Source of the DNA: Saccharothrix australiensis
Lineage (GTDB): Bacteria > Actinomycetota > Actinomycetes > Mycobacteriales > Pseudonocardiaceae
Direction of reading: 5' to 3'
DNA length: 64,000 nt
Assembly: GCF_003634935.1 (NCBI RefSeq)
Contig: NZ_RBXO01000001.1
Span: 5,357,501-5,421,500, forward strand
Shown one piece after another: positions 17,280-27,099 of this stretch (position 1 is the stretch's first letter; each line of letters begins with the position of its first letter). The translations under genes and the position numbers were made by a program. Under the pieces are notes generated by a model, which was given only the letters and a program-made list of their open reading frames with translations, was not told the origin of the DNA and made no database searches.

Positions 17280-17828
17280 GTGTCGTCCGACGAGCCGCGG
17301 CCCGTCCGCCTGATGAACACGGTCCGCGCGGACCGCTCGGGCGTGCGCGACCACCTCACCACCGCCGCGGAGCTGACCGCGTGGCTCGGCGCGCCGGCCG
17401 ACGCCCGTGACCTGGCCGCGTTCCGCGTGCTCCGCCGGGCCCTGCGCGACCTGGCCGCCGAGCTGACCGGCGACACCCGGCCCGTCGCCGCCGACCGAGA
17501 CCCGCACCGGGCCGTCGGGCACGTCAACGACGCGGTCGGGCGCGCCGACAGCCGGCCGCGACTGGCCCTGGTCGACGGCGAGCCGCGCCGACGCCCCGCC
17601 GGCGACGCGTCGCCCGCCGCCCGCGCCCTCGCCGGGATCGCCGCCGAGGCCGTCGAGCTGTTCACCGGTCCCGACCGCGCGCTGCTGCGCGCCTGCCACG
17701 CGCCGGGCTGCGTGCTCTACTTCGTCCGGGACCACCCCCGCCGGGAATGGTGCTCGCCCGCGTGCGGCAACCGCGCCCGCGCCGCCCGGCACTACCGGCG
17801 GGTCGCCTCGCGGCGGACGCCCGGCTAA
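17280..17828 (+). CDS. CGNR zinc-finger regulator (ABATE domain)
   Basis: 182 residues. The N-terminal part ([41 protein letters not shown]) matches the ABATE stress-response domain. The C-terminus holds the zinc finger: [36 protein letters not shown], with Cys pairs C-x4-C and C-x3-C and the CGNR tetrapeptide. These proteins are putative DNA-binding regulators of stress or detoxification genes. GTG 17280 follows TAGCGT by six bases, so it is probably leaderless. It likely regulates itself and the divergent DUF1348 gene through the half-sites between them. Confidence 0.9.
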   Translation: MSSDEPRPVRLMNTVRADRSGVRDHLTTAAELTAWLGAPADARDLAAFRVLRRALRDLAAELTGDTRPVAADRDPHRAVGHVNDAVGRADSRPRLALVDGEPRRRPAGDASPAARALAGIAAEAVELFTGPDRALLRACHAPGCVLYFVRDHPRREWCSPACGNRARAARHYRRVASRRTPG

Positions 17829-18186
17829 CCGGCAAACGACGCCGACGGCTCGGGGTTACGGCCGCCGGCGGTGATTCTTCGAAATTTCTTCGCACTCGCC
17901 AAAAATGGACCTCCGACCGCGGCGGCCGGCCGCATTACCGGTTGACAGTTTTCCCGCCACGCCTCCCTAAAAAGGCTCGCAAACATCGGTGATATTACGG
18001 AACCGACCAGTCCAAACCAGTCCGTTCGAGTGAACCCGGAAGATCGTCCCGAGAACGTGCGGTTACGCCGGGACAAACCAGGGAATCTCTATTCGACAAA
18101 TGCTCCGTTTGGCGGTCGCGATGATCCCGGAACGGCCGTCAACGTTGGTTCGCAGCCGATCGGCTCATTCTTCCTAAGGACCTGTG
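17829..18186 (+). promoter_or_regulatory. AT-richer leader region of the NRPS operon
   Basis: 358 bases without a gene, visibly lower in GC than the surroundings. It includes TTGACA at 17942-17947 with TAAAAA 20 bases later, a weak promoter fit. A direct repeat ACCAGTCC sits at 18006-18013 and 18016-18023, ten bases apart and so on one helical face, which suits an activator. AAGGA at 18176-18180 is the Shine-Dalgarno for the first gene. No regulator gene is linked. Confidence 0.45.
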
Positions 18187-19452
18187 ATGGACACCGAACG
18201 CATCGCGAGACGATTAGCGGGGCTCGCGCGCGACCACCTGGTGCCCGGCGCGCAACTCGCCGTGCACCGCCCCGGCGCCGAGTTGTGGACGACCGAGGTC
18301 GGCCTGCCCGCCGACGCGGCCGTCCCGATCGGCTCGATCACCAAGACGTTCACCGCCACCGTCGCGATGGCCCTGGTCTCCGACGGCGACCTCGACCTCG
18401 ACGCGCCGCTGCCGGACGTGGACCACCCGCTGACGCTGCGCCACCTGCTCAGCCACACCGGCGGCCTGCCCTCCGACCCGGACGACGTCCGCACCACCTC
18501 GCTGCGCCGCCACGCCCTGGAGGCGAGCCGGAACCTGGCGCCGCTGCACCGGCCGGGCGCGGGCTTCTCCTACTCCAACATCGGCTACGTCCTCGTCGGC
18601 CACCTCATCGAGGTGGCCACCGGCATGTCCTGGTGGGAGGCGGTGGACGCGGTGCTGCTGCGGCCCCTGGGGCTGCGCCCGCACTTCACCGTCGGCCCCG
18701 ACACCGACCGCGACGCGGTGCCCGGCCACGCCGTCAACCCGGCGCTGCGCCGCGTCGTCCCGGTGCGGCAGTCGCTGGCCCTCGTGGACGCGCCCGCGGG
18801 CGCGCTGGCCGCCAGCGCGACCGACCTGGTGACCTTCGGCCGGATGCTGGCGGGCGCGCCGCCGCACCTCGTGACCGCCGCCGACCTCGCCCTGATGCGC
18901 GCGCCGGTGCGGCACGCCGAGCCGTTCGGGATGGCCGACGGGTGGGGGCTGGGGCTCGCGCTGTACGAGCGCGACGGCGTCACCTGGGTCGGCCACGACG
19001 GCACCGCCGACGGCACGTCGTGCCACCTGCGGATCAACCCCGCCGACGGCTCCGCGGTGGCGCTGACCACCAACGGCAGCAGCGGCTTCGCGCTCTGGCG
19101 GGACCTCGTGCCGGAATTGGCCGCGGCCGGGCTGCCGGTGGGCGATTACGACGGGGTGCGCGACCTGCGCGACCCGATCCCGCCGCCGCCGGACTGCGCG
19201 GGCGACTTCCTCAACGGCGACACCGAATACTCGGTGCGGCCCGCCGGCCGGGAGGTGCTCAAGCTCACGGTGGACGGCGAGCCGTTCGCGGACCTCTCGT
19301 TGTTCGACGGGCTGGTGTTCGCGATGCGGGATTCCGACACCGGCGACACGAGCCAGACGGGCCGTTTCCTGCGCAACCCCCGCGGTGGCGGGATCGAGTG
19401 GATACAGATCGGTGGCCGGCTCGCTCGGCGGCACGTCACGCAAATGGTCTGA
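18187..19452 (+). CDS. PBP-type thioesterase / peptide cyclase candidate (beta-lactamase fold)
   Basis: 421-residue serine hydrolase of the class C beta-lactamase/PBP family. Catalytic motifs are S50-ITK53 (SxxK), Y129-S-N131 (YxN) and H270-D-G272 (HxG). There is no signal peptide or lipoprotein signal, so it is cytosolic, unlike cell-wall PBPs. The C-terminal ~110 residues look like the beta-rich lipocalin-like extension found in SurE. It is the first gene of the NRPS operon, and the NRPSs lack a fused thioesterase and end in an epimerase. This is the known setting of PBP-type thioesterases such as surugamide SurE, which release and macrocyclise peptides with a D-residue at the C-terminus and an L-residue at the N-terminus. 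Cyclase function is inferred from family and context. ATG 18187 has an AAGGA Shine-Dalgarno. Confidence 0.85.
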   Translation: MDTERIARRLAGLARDHLVPGAQLAVHRPGAELWTTEVGLPADAAVPIGSITKTFTATVAMALVSDGDLDLDAPLPDVDHPLTLRHLLSHTGGLPSDPDDVRTTSLRRHALEASRNLAPLHRPGAGFSYSNIGYVLVGHLIEVATGMSWWEAVDAVLLRPLGLRPHFTVGPDTDRDAVPGHAVNPALRRVVPVRQSLALVDAPAGALAASATDLVTFGRMLAGAPPHLVTAADLALMRAPVRHAEPFGMADGWGLGLALYERDGVTWVGHDGTADGTSCHLRINPADGSAVALTTNGSSGFALWRDLVPELAAAGLPVGDYDGVRDLRDPIPPPPDCAGDFLNGDTEYSVRPAGREVLKLTVDGEPFADLSLFDGLVFAMRDSDTGDTSQTGRFLRNPRGGGIEWIQIGGRLARRHVTQMV

Positions 19453-19527
19453 GAAATCACGTTTGAACCGTCCCTGTTGCGGGTAGTAACCGCCGCCCGC
19501 CTGTTCCGGAGAAAGGTTCTGCTCGCG

Positions 19528-22500
19528 ATGACGTCTGCCCGAAACCTGCCGAGAATGGTGGACGCGCAGGTCGACCGGACACCCGACGCGCCCGCGATCG
19601 TGTCCGCCGACGGCGTGGTCCCCTACCGCGAGCTGGCGGCACGGGCCAACCGGCTCGCGCACCGCCTGATCGCCCGCGGCGCCCGCGCGGAACGCGTGGT
19701 GGCGATCGCCCTGCCCCGCTCGGTGGACAACGTCGTCGCGCGGCTGGCGGTGCTCAAGACCGGCGCCGCCTACCTGCCGGTGGACCCCGCCTACCCGGCG
19801 GAGCGGATCGCGTTCATGCTCGCCGACGCCGACCCGCTGCTCGTGCTGGACGGCCCCCTCGACGACGCCGCCGGCCCGGACGCGCCGGACACCGACCCCG
19901 GTGTGCCGATCCACCCGGACTCCCCGGCGTACGTGATCTACACGTCCGGCTCGACCGGACGGCCGAAGGGCGTGGTGGTGACCCACCGCGGGCTGCCCGC
20001 GTTCTCCGACGCCGAGGTGGCGCACTTCGACGTGCGGCCGGGCGACCGGGTGCTCCAGTTCTCCTCGCCCAGCTTCGACGCCTCGGTGCTGGAGCTGTGC
20101 ATGGCGCTCCCGGTCGGCGCGGCGCTGGTCGTGCCGCCGGAGGGTCCGCTGCTGGGCGACCAGCTCGCGGACGTGCTCCGGGACTTCGGCGTGACGCACG
20201 CGCTGATCCCGCCGGTCGCGCTGGCCACCGTGCCGCACCGGCCGCTGCCCGCGTTCCGCACGCTCGTCGTCGGCGGCGACGCGTGCCCGCCCGACCTGGT
20301 CGAGCGGTGGTCGCCGGGGCGGCGCATGGTCAACGCCTACGGCCCGACCGAGTCGACGGTCGTCACGAGCTGGAGCGGTCCGCTGACGCCGGGCGGGCCG
20401 CCGCCGATCGGCAGGCCCGTCCCCGGCACCGGGGTCCGGGTCCTGGACGAGGAGCTGGCCGAGTGCGCCGAGGGCGAGCTGTACGTCACCGGCGTCGGCC
20501 TGGCGCGCGGCTACCTCGGCCGGCCGGGGCTGACCGCGACCAGGTTCGTCGCCGACCCGTTCGGGCCGCCGGGCGCGCGGATGTACCGGACGGGCGACGT
20601 GGTGCGGGTGCGCGCCGACGGCGAGCTGGAGTTCGTGGGCCGCGCCGACCACCAGGTGAAGATCCGCGGCTTCCGGGTGGAGCCCGGCGAGGTCGAGGCG
20701 CTGCTGCGGGAGCACCCCGCGGTGCGCCAGGCCGTCGTGGTGGCGCGGGGCGAGCCCAAGCGGCTGGTCGCCTACGTGGTGGGCGGTACGGCGGGGCTGC
20801 GGGAGCACCTGGCGGCGACGCTGCCCGACTACCTGGTGCCGTCGGCGTTCGTCGCGCTGGACGCGCTGCCGCTGAGCCCCAACGGGAAGCTGGACCGGGC
20901 CGCGCTGCCCGCGCCGGTCGTCGGCGACGTGCCGGCGGGCTTCGTCGCGCCCCGCACCGGGGACGAGCGTCGGGTCGCGGCGGTGTGGAAGGACGTGCTG
21001 GGCGTGGCGCACGTTGGCGCGCACGACGACTTCTTCGCGCTGGGCGGCGACTCGGTCCTGGCCGTGCGGGCGCTGGCCAGGCTGGGCGGGCTGCCGGTGC
21101 GGGCGATGTTCGAGCACCGCACGGTCGAGGCGCTGGCGCGGGCGCTGCCGACGCGCTCACCGATACCCCGCGTGCCGCGCGGCCGCCCGCTGCCGCTGTC
21201 GACGGCGCAGCGGCGGCTGTTCTCGCTGGACGGCACCGCCGAGCAGAACACGGCCGCCGCGCTGCGGCTGACCGGCCCGCTGGACGTGCCCCGGTTGGCG
21301 CGGGCGCTCGACGCCCTGGCGCGGCGGCACGACGCGCTGCGCACCACGTTCGACGTCGTCGACGGCGAACCGGTCCAGGTCGTCGCGGAGAGCGGCGCGA
21401 TCCCGCTGGTCGAGGGCGACGAGCGGGACCTGGCGACGCCGTTCGACCTGCGGCGCGGCCCGCTGGCGCGGGCGGTGCTGCGCCGCCTCGGCCCCGACGA
21501 CCACGTGCTCGCGCTGGTGCAGCACCACATCGTCACCGACGGCTGGTCGGTCGGCGTGCTGCTGGCCGAGCTGGCCGACCTCTACGCCGGCGTCGAGCCG
21601 CCGCCGCCGACCGCCCAGTACCCGGACTTCGCGGCGTGGGACGCGTCGCGGCCGGAGGGCGACGTGGCGTACTGGCGCGACCGGCTGGTCGGCATCGAGG
21701 CGCTGGACCTGCCCACCGACCGGCCGCGCCCACCGCTGCGCACGACGTCCGGCGCGGTGCTGCGCCGCCCGCTGCCCGCCGACCTCGTGCGGCGGCTGGC
21801 CGACGTCGGGCGGGCGCACGACGCGACCCTGTTCATGACGCTCACCGCCGCCGTGCAGGTGCTGCTGTCGTCCCGCAGCCGGCAGCGGGACGTCGCGCTG
21901 GGCACGGTGACCTCCGGCCGGGACCACGCGGACCTGGAGCGGGCGGTCGGGTTCTTCGTGCGCACGCTGGTCCTGCGCTCGTGGGTCGACCCGGAGCTGC
22001 CGTTCACCGGTTTCCTCGACCACGTCCGGGACACCGTGCTGGAGGCGTTCGCGCACGACGACGTGCCGTTCGACCGGGTGGTGGCCGCGGTCGGGGCGGA
22101 CCCGGACCCGAGCCGCACGCCGCTGGTGCAGGCCGTGGTCGCGCTGCACCCGCCGCTGGTGGAGCGCGCGGACTTCGGCGGGCTCACGGCGACCGAGCAC
22201 GACCTGCCGCGCCCGAACGCCCGGTTCGACCTCGTGGTGGAGTTCTGGCCGAGGGACGACTCCCTGACGCTGACCGTGGAGCACAACACCGACCTGTTCG
22301 ACGCCGCGACCGTCGAGCGGCTGGCCGAGGACCTGGAGGCGCTGCTGCGCCAGGTGGTCGACGACCCGGACCGGCCGCTGCGCGGGCTGGTCGAGCTGGA
22401 CTTCCCGCCCGACGACACGGTCCGCGTCCGGGGGATGCGGGTCGACGTCGCGGCCGTGGAGGAGGTGCTGCGGCGGCACCACGAGGTGTCCGACGCGGTG

Positions 22501-25500
22501 GTGGTGGCCACCGAACGGCGGCTGGTCGCGTACGTGACCCCGCCGGTGAGCCCGGCCGCGCTGGAGGGTTTCGCGGCCCAGGTGCTGCCCGCGCACAGCG
22601 TGCCGACGACGTTCGTCGGGCTCGACCGGCTGGACCGCGACGACCTGCCCGCGCCGCCCGACGAGCCGCGCGCCTACGTCGCGCCCCGCACGCCCGTGGA
22701 GGCCGTGCTGGCGCGGGTGTTCGCGGAGGTGCTGGGCGCGGCGCGGGTCGGGGTGCGGGACAACTTCTTCGCGCTGGGCGGCGACTCCATCCTCGGCATC
22801 CAGGTCGTCACCCGCGCCCGCCAGGCCGGGCTGGTGCTGACCTCGCGGGACATCTTCGCGCACCAGACGATCGCCGCGCTCGCGCCGCACGTGACGCGCG
22901 ACCTGCCGCCCGCCACCGACCAGGGCGAGGTGACCGGCGAGGCGCCGACGACGCCGATCCAGCGCTGGTTCCTCGGCACCGGCTCGACGCTGTTCGAGCA
23001 GTCCCTGGTGGTGGACCTCGACACCGACCTGGACGAGGCGGCGCTGCGCGTCGCGGTGGACGCGCTGGTCGCGCACCACGACGCGCTGCGGATGCGGTTC
23101 GAGGGCGACCGGCAGGTCGGCGAGCCCGTCGGGCGCGGTGAGCCGCTGCTGCGCGCCGAGGCGCTGGGCGCGCGGTCCGTGCGGCTGACCGCGCACCACC
23201 TCGTGGTGGACGGGGTGTCGTGGCGCATCCTGGCGGAGGACCTGGTGACCGCCCACCGGCAGGCCGCGGCGGGCGGGGCCGTCCACCTCGGGCGGAAGAC
23301 GACGTCGTTCCGCGACTGGGCGCGGCGGCTGCGCGACCACGCGGTCGCCGGCGGGTTCGACGCCGAGCTGCCGCACTGGGAGGCGGTGTCCGGGGAGGGC
23401 GTCCCGACCGACCGCGACGGGCCCAACACCTTCGCCACCGCGCGGGCGGTGACCGTGCGGCTCACCGGCGACGAGACGGCGGCGCTGCTGCGCGACGTGC
23501 CGGACGTGTACCGCACGCAGGTCAACGACGTGCTGCTGACCGCGCTGGGCCGGGTGCTGGCCGACTGGACGGGCCGCGACCGGGTCTTGGTCGACCTGGA
23601 GGGACACGGCCGCGAGGAGCTGTTCGACGACGTCGACCTGTCCCGCACGGTCGGCTGGTTCACCACGGTCTTCCCGGTGGCGCTGGACGTGCCGCGCGGG
23701 TGGGGCGAGGCGTTGAAGGCGGTGAAGGAGCGCTTGCGCGCGGTCCCGAACCGGGGCATCGGCTACGGCGCGCTGCGCCACTTCGCGGGCGGGCCGGTGT
23801 GCGACCCGGCGGTGAGCTTCAACTACCTGGGTCGGTTCACCGCCGACCAGCGGGACCTCGACCTCGCCGCCGACCCGGACATGCCGCGACCGCACCTGAT
23901 CGACGTCGTCGGCCGGGTGCAGGCCGACCGGCTGGAGTTCACCTGGCACTACAGCGCGGCCGTCCACGACGAGGCGACCGTCGCGCGGCTCGCCGACGAA
24001 TTCGCCGGGGCGCTGCGGGCGATCGTCGCGCACTGCCGGGAACCGGGCGCGGGCGGGCGCACCCCGTCGGACTTCCCGCTGGCGCGGCTCACCCAGGACG
24101 AGGTGGACCGGATCACCGGCGAGGACGCGTACCCGCTGACGCCGATGCAGGCGGGCATGGTGTTCCACGGCCTCGGTGAGCAGGGCGCGTACTTCCAGCA
24201 GACGACGTTCGTGGTGGACGGCGTGCCGGACTCCGCCGCGCTCGCCCGGTCCTGGCAGCGCGTCGTGGACCGGACCCCGGTGCTGCGCAGCTCGGTGTTG
24301 TGGGAGGGCGTCCGCGAGCCGTTGCAGGTGGTGCACGAGCACGCCGAGGTGCCGTTCACCTTCCTGGACTGGAGCGACCTGGACGAGGCGGCGCGGGCCG
24401 AGCGGCTGTCGGCGCTGCTGGCCGCCGACCGGTCGGTGGGCATCGACCTCGCGACGCCGCCGCTGATGCGGGTCGCGATCATCCGGCTCGCGCCGGCGAC
24501 CGTGCGGGTGCTGTGGACGTTCCACCACGTCCTGCTCGACGGGTGGAGCGTGTTCCAGGTGCTGTCCGACGTGCTGGGCGAACCGGCCGAGCGGCCACCG
24601 TTCCGGGACTACGTGGCGTGGCTCGCGGACCAGGACGGCCAGGCCGCCGAGCGGCACTGGCGGCAGGTGCTCGGCACGTTCGACGCGCCGACGCCGCTGC
24701 CCGCCGACCGGCCCGCCCTCGGGCCCGCGACGTCCTCCGCCCGGCACTCGGTCGAGCTGACCGAGGCCGAGTCGGCGCGGCTGTACGAGTTCGCCCGCGA
24801 GCACCGGCTGACGCCGAGCGCGATCGTGCAGGGGGCGTGGGCGCTGCTGCTGGCCAGGTCGTCGGGGCGGCGGGACGTGTGCTTCGGCGCGACGGTGTCG
24901 GGTCGGCCCGCGGACCTGCCGGGCGTGGACGCGATCACCGGCATCTTCATCAACACCCTGCCGGTGCGGGTCCGGGTGGACGGCGCCCGGCCGGTCGCGG
25001 AGTGGCTGCGCGACCTCCAGGCGGCGCAGGCGGAGTCCCGCCGGTTCGAGCACGTGCCGCTGACCGCGTTGCGGGCGTGGAGCGGGGTCGAGGCGGGCGC
25101 CGCCCTGTTCGACAGCGCGGTGGTCTTCGAGAACTACCCGGTCGACCTCGCCGACGGGATGGGGCTGCGCGAGCTGGAGGCCGTCGAGACGACGAGCTTC
25201 CCGCTCAGCGCCACGGTCTACCCGGCGCGCCGGCTGGGCGTGCTGCTCGGCTACGAGCCCGCGATGTTCGACGCAGGCACCGTGGCCCGGCTCGGCGAAC
25301 GGCTGACGGCGCTGCTGGTGGGCCTCACCGCCGACCCCGACCGGCCGGTGGCGCGGGTGCCTTGGCTGTCGGAGGACGAGCGCCGCCGGGTGCTGGTCGA
25401 GTGGAACGGCCGCGGCCACAGCGCGCCGCGCACGACCATCCCGGCGCGGTTCGCCGAGCAGGCCGCCCGCACGCCCGACCGCGTCGCCGTGGCACTGGCC

Positions 25501-27096
25501 GACGACCGGCTGACCTACCGCGAGCTGGACGAGCGGGCGAACCGGTTGGCGCACCACCTGATCGGCCTCGGCGCGAGTCCGGAACGCCTGGTGGCGCTGC
25601 TGCTGCCCCGCTCGGTCGACCTGGTCGTGGCGGTGCTGGGCGTGCTGAAGTCGGGCGCGGCCTACCTGCCGATCGACCCCGCCTACCCGGCCGACCGGAT
25701 CGCGGGCGTCCTCGCCGACGCCGACCCCGCCGTCGTGCTGGACGCGGTGCCGGACCTGACCGGGTACCCGGCCACCGCACCGGACGTGCGGTTGACGCCG
25801 GACAACGCGGCGTACGTGATCTACACGTCGGGCTCGACCGGGCGGCCCAAGGGCGTGGTGATCCCGCACGGCAACGTCATCCGCCTGTTCTCCGCCACCA
25901 ACCACTGGTTCCACTTCGACCACACCGACGTCTGGACACTGTTCCACAGCTACGCCTTCGACTTCTCCGTCTGGGAACTGTGGGGACCCCTCCTGCACGG
26001 CGGACGCTTGGTGGTCGTGCCGCACGACACCTCGCGAACACCGCGCGACTTCGCCCGCCTGTTACGCGAAGAGGGCGTCACGGTGCTCAACCAGACACCC
26101 TCGGCGTTCTACCAACTCATCCCCGAACAACCCGACGCCCGCTACATCATCTTCGGCGGAGAAGCCCTCGACCAGCACAAACTCCACAACTGGCACGGCA
26201 CCGGCCAACTGGTCAACATGTACGGCATCACCGAAACCACCGTCCACGTCACTCACACCCACGCCGACGGCACCATCGGTGAACCGATACCCGACCTGCG
26301 CGTCTACGTCCTGGACGACGATCTCCAACCCACTCCACCCGGCATCACCGGCGAAATGCACATCGCCGGACCCGGACTCGCCCGCGGCTACCTCAACCGA
26401 CCCGGCCTCACCGCACAACGCTTCATCGCCAACCCCTACGGCCCACCCGGCACCCGCCTCTACCGCACCGGCGACCTCGCCCGATGGCACAACGGCAAAC
26501 TCCACTACCACGGCCGCACCGACCACCAACTCAAGATCCGCGGCTTCCGCATCGAACCCGGCGAAGTCGAAGTGGTCCTCGGCGCGCATCCTGCGGTCGC
26601 CCAGGTCGTTGTGCTGGAGCAGGACCAGCGTCTGGTGGCGTACTACGTGCCGAACGGGCCCGTGCAGGTTTCGGAACTGCGCGGTCACGCCTCGGCCGTG
26701 CTGCCGGAGCACATGGTCCCGTCGGCGTTCGTGGCACTGGACCGACTGCCGCTCAACGCCAACGGCAAGTTGGACCGCGTCGCGCTCCCCGCGCCCGAGC
26801 GCGACGCGGTCACCTCCACCGACTACGTCGCGCCGCGCACCGGCACCGAAGAGGCGATCGCGGCCATCTGGGCCGACGAGCTGGACGTCGACCGGGTCGG
26901 CGTGGAGGACAGCTTCTTCGCGCTGGGCGGCGACTCGATCCGCAGCCTGCGCATCACGTCCCGGACCAAGGCGGCGTTCGGCGTCGACCTCTCGCCGCGC
27001 GACGTGCTCACCGCGCGCACGGTGTCCTCGCTGGCCGACCTGGTGGAAGACCTGGTCCTGGCCGACCTCGAAGCCCTCGCCGACCGGGAAGCGTGA
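19528..27096 (+). CDS. Non-ribosomal peptide synthetase 1 (modules 1-3)
   Basis: 2522 residues. Module 1: A (5-465) and T (Ser509), no C domain, so it initiates. Module 2: C of LCL type (552-960, HHIVTDG at 666), a remnant of an A domain (about 963-1047), T (Ser1087) and E (1130-1530, HHLVVDG at 1223). Module 3: C of DCL type (1535-1960, HHVLLDG at 1666), A (1968-2427) and T (Ser2470), ending there. The module 1 pocket reads D-A-L-L-V-G-A-V-V-K (hydrophobic, amino acid not assigned). Module 3 reads D-F-W-N-I-G-M-V-H-K, the established threonine code. Module 2 has no adenylation core, and its epimerase is 37 residues shorter than the others before the active site. ATG 19528 is chosen for GGAGAAAGG upstream. 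The partner NRPS starts three bases after the stop. Confidence 0.95.
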   Translation: MTSARNLPRMVDAQVDRTPDAPAIVSADGVVPYRELAARANRLAHRLIARGARAERVVAIALPRSVDNVVARLAVLKTGAAYLPVDPAYPAERIAFMLADADPLLVLDGPLDDAAGPDAPDTDPGVPIHPDSPAYVIYTSGSTGRPKGVVVTHRGLPAFSDAEVAHFDVRPGDRVLQFSSPSFDASVLELCMALPVGAALVVPPEGPLLGDQLADVLRDFGVTHALIPPVALATVPHRPLPAFRTLVVGGDACPPDLVERWSPGRRMVNAYGPTESTVVTSWSGPLTPGGPPPIGRPVPGTGVRVLDEELAECAEGELYVTGVGLARGYLGRPGLTATRFVADPFGPPGARMYRTGDVVRVRADGELEFVGRADHQVKIRGFRVEPGEVEALLREHPAVRQAVVVARGEPKRLVAYVVGGTAGLREHLAATLPDYLVPSAFVALDALPLSPNGKLDRAALPAPVVGDVPAGFVAPRTGDERRVAAVWKDVLGVAHVGAHDDFFALGGDSVLAVRALARLGGLPVRAMFEHRTVEALARALPTRSPIPRVPRGRPLPLSTAQRRLFSLDGTAEQNTAAALRLTGPLDVPRLARALDALARRHDALRTTFDVVDGEPVQVVAESGAIPLVEGDERDLATPFDLRRGPLARAVLRRLGPDDHVLALVQHHIVTDGWSVGVLLAELADLYAGVEPPPPTAQYPDFAAWDASRPEGDVAYWRDRLVGIEALDLPTDRPRPPLRTTSGAVLRRPLPADLVRRLADVGRAHDATLFMTLTAAVQVLLSSRSRQRDVALGTVTSGRDHADLERAVGFFVRTLVLRSWVDPELPFTGFLDHVRDTVLEAFAHDDVPFDRVVAAVGADPDPSRTPLVQAVVALHPPLVERADFGGLTATEHDLPRPNARFDLVVEFWPRDDSLTLTVEHNTDLFDAATVERLAEDLEALLRQVVDDPDRPLRGLVELDFPPDDTVRVRGMRVDVAAVEEVLRRHHEVSDAVVVATERRLVAYVTPPVSPAALEGFAAQVLPAHSVPTTFVGLDRLDRDDLPAPPDEPRAYVAPRTPVEAVLARVFAEVLGAARVGVRDNFFALGGDSILGIQVVTRARQAGLVLTSRDIFAHQTIAALAPHVTRDLPPATDQGEVTGEAPTTPIQRWFLGTGSTLFEQSLVVDLDTDLDEAALRVAVDALVAHHDALRMRFEGDRQVGEPVGRGEPLLRAEALGARSVRLTAHHLVVDGVSWRILAEDLVTAHRQAAAGGAVHLGRKTTSFRDWARRLRDHAVAGGFDAELPHWEAVSGEGVPTDRDGPNTFATARAVTVRLTGDETAALLRDVPDVYRTQVNDVLLTALGRVLADWTGRDRVLVDLEGHGREELFDDVDLSRTVGWFTTVFPVALDVPRGWGEALKAVKERLRAVPNRGIGYGALRHFAGGPVCDPAVSFNYLGRFTADQRDLDLAADPDMPRPHLIDVVGRVQADRLEFTWHYSAAVHDEATVARLADEFAGALRAIVAHCREPGAGGRTPSDFPLARLTQDEVDRITGEDAYPLTPMQAGMVFHGLGEQGAYFQQTTFVVDGVPDSAALARSWQRVVDRTPVLRSSVLWEGVREPLQVVHEHAEVPFTFLDWSDLDEAARAERLSALLAADRSVGIDLATPPLMRVAIIRLAPATVRVLWTFHHVLLDGWSVFQVLSDVLGEPAERPPFRDYVAWLADQDGQAAERHWRQVLGTFDAPTPLPADRPALGPATSSARHSVELTEAESARLYEFAREHRLTPSAIVQGAWALLLARSSGRRDVCFGATVSGRPADLPGVDAITGIFINTLPVRVRVDGARPVAEWLRDLQAAQAESRRFEHVPLTALRAWSGVEAGAALFDSAVVFENYPVDLADGMGLRELEAVETTSFPLSATVYPARRLGVLLGYEPAMFDAGTVARLGERLTALLVGLTADPDRPVARVPWLSEDERRRVLVEWNGRGHSAPRTTIPARFAEQAARTPDRVAVALADDRLTYRELDERANRLAHHLIGLGASPERLVALLLPRSVDLVVAVLGVLKSGAAYLPIDPAYPADRIAGVLADADPAVVLDAVPDLTGYPATAPDVRLTPDNAAYVIYTSGSTGRPKGVVIPHGNVIRLFSATNHWFHFDHTDVWTLFHSYAFDFSVWELWGPLLHGGRLVVVPHDTSRTPRDFARLLREEGVTVLNQTPSAFYQLIPEQPDARYIIFGGEALDQHKLHNWHGTGQLVNMYGITETTVHVTHTHADGTIGEPIPDLRVYVLDDDLQPTPPGITGEMHIAGPGLARGYLNRPGLTAQRFIANPYGPPGTRLYRTGDLARWHNGKLHYHGRTDHQLKIRGFRIEPGEVEVVLGAHPAVAQVVVLEQDQRLVAYYVPNGPVQVSELRGHASAVLPEHMVPSAFVALDRLPLNANGKLDRVALPAPERDAVTSTDYVAPRTGTEEAIAAIWADELDVDRVGVEDSFFALGGDSIRSLRITSRTKAAFGVDLSPRDVLTARTVSSLADLVEDLVLADLEALADREA
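22411..22665 (+). other. Adenylation-domain remnant in NRPS1 module 2
   Basis: Between the C and T domains of module 2 only about 85 residues remain. VRVRGMRVDVAAVEEVL corresponds to motif A8 and the rest to the small C-terminal A subdomain. Motifs A1-A7 and the whole substrate pocket are missing. The A10 lysine is also absent (VGLDRLDRDDLPAPP where other modules have an NGKLDR-type motif). The module cannot adenylate its own carrier protein. Confidence 0.9.
25810..26565 (+). repeat. Thr adenylation-domain block, copy 1
   Basis: Nearly identical in DNA to 40261-41016. From about 25890 onward codon choice shifts to many A- and C-ending codons (CAA, AAA, CTC, CGA), unlike the G/C-ending flanks. 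The block starts at the A3 motif and ends at the A8 motif, suggesting a recently moved adenylation core. Confidence 0.85.
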
Positions 27097-27099
27097 ACC

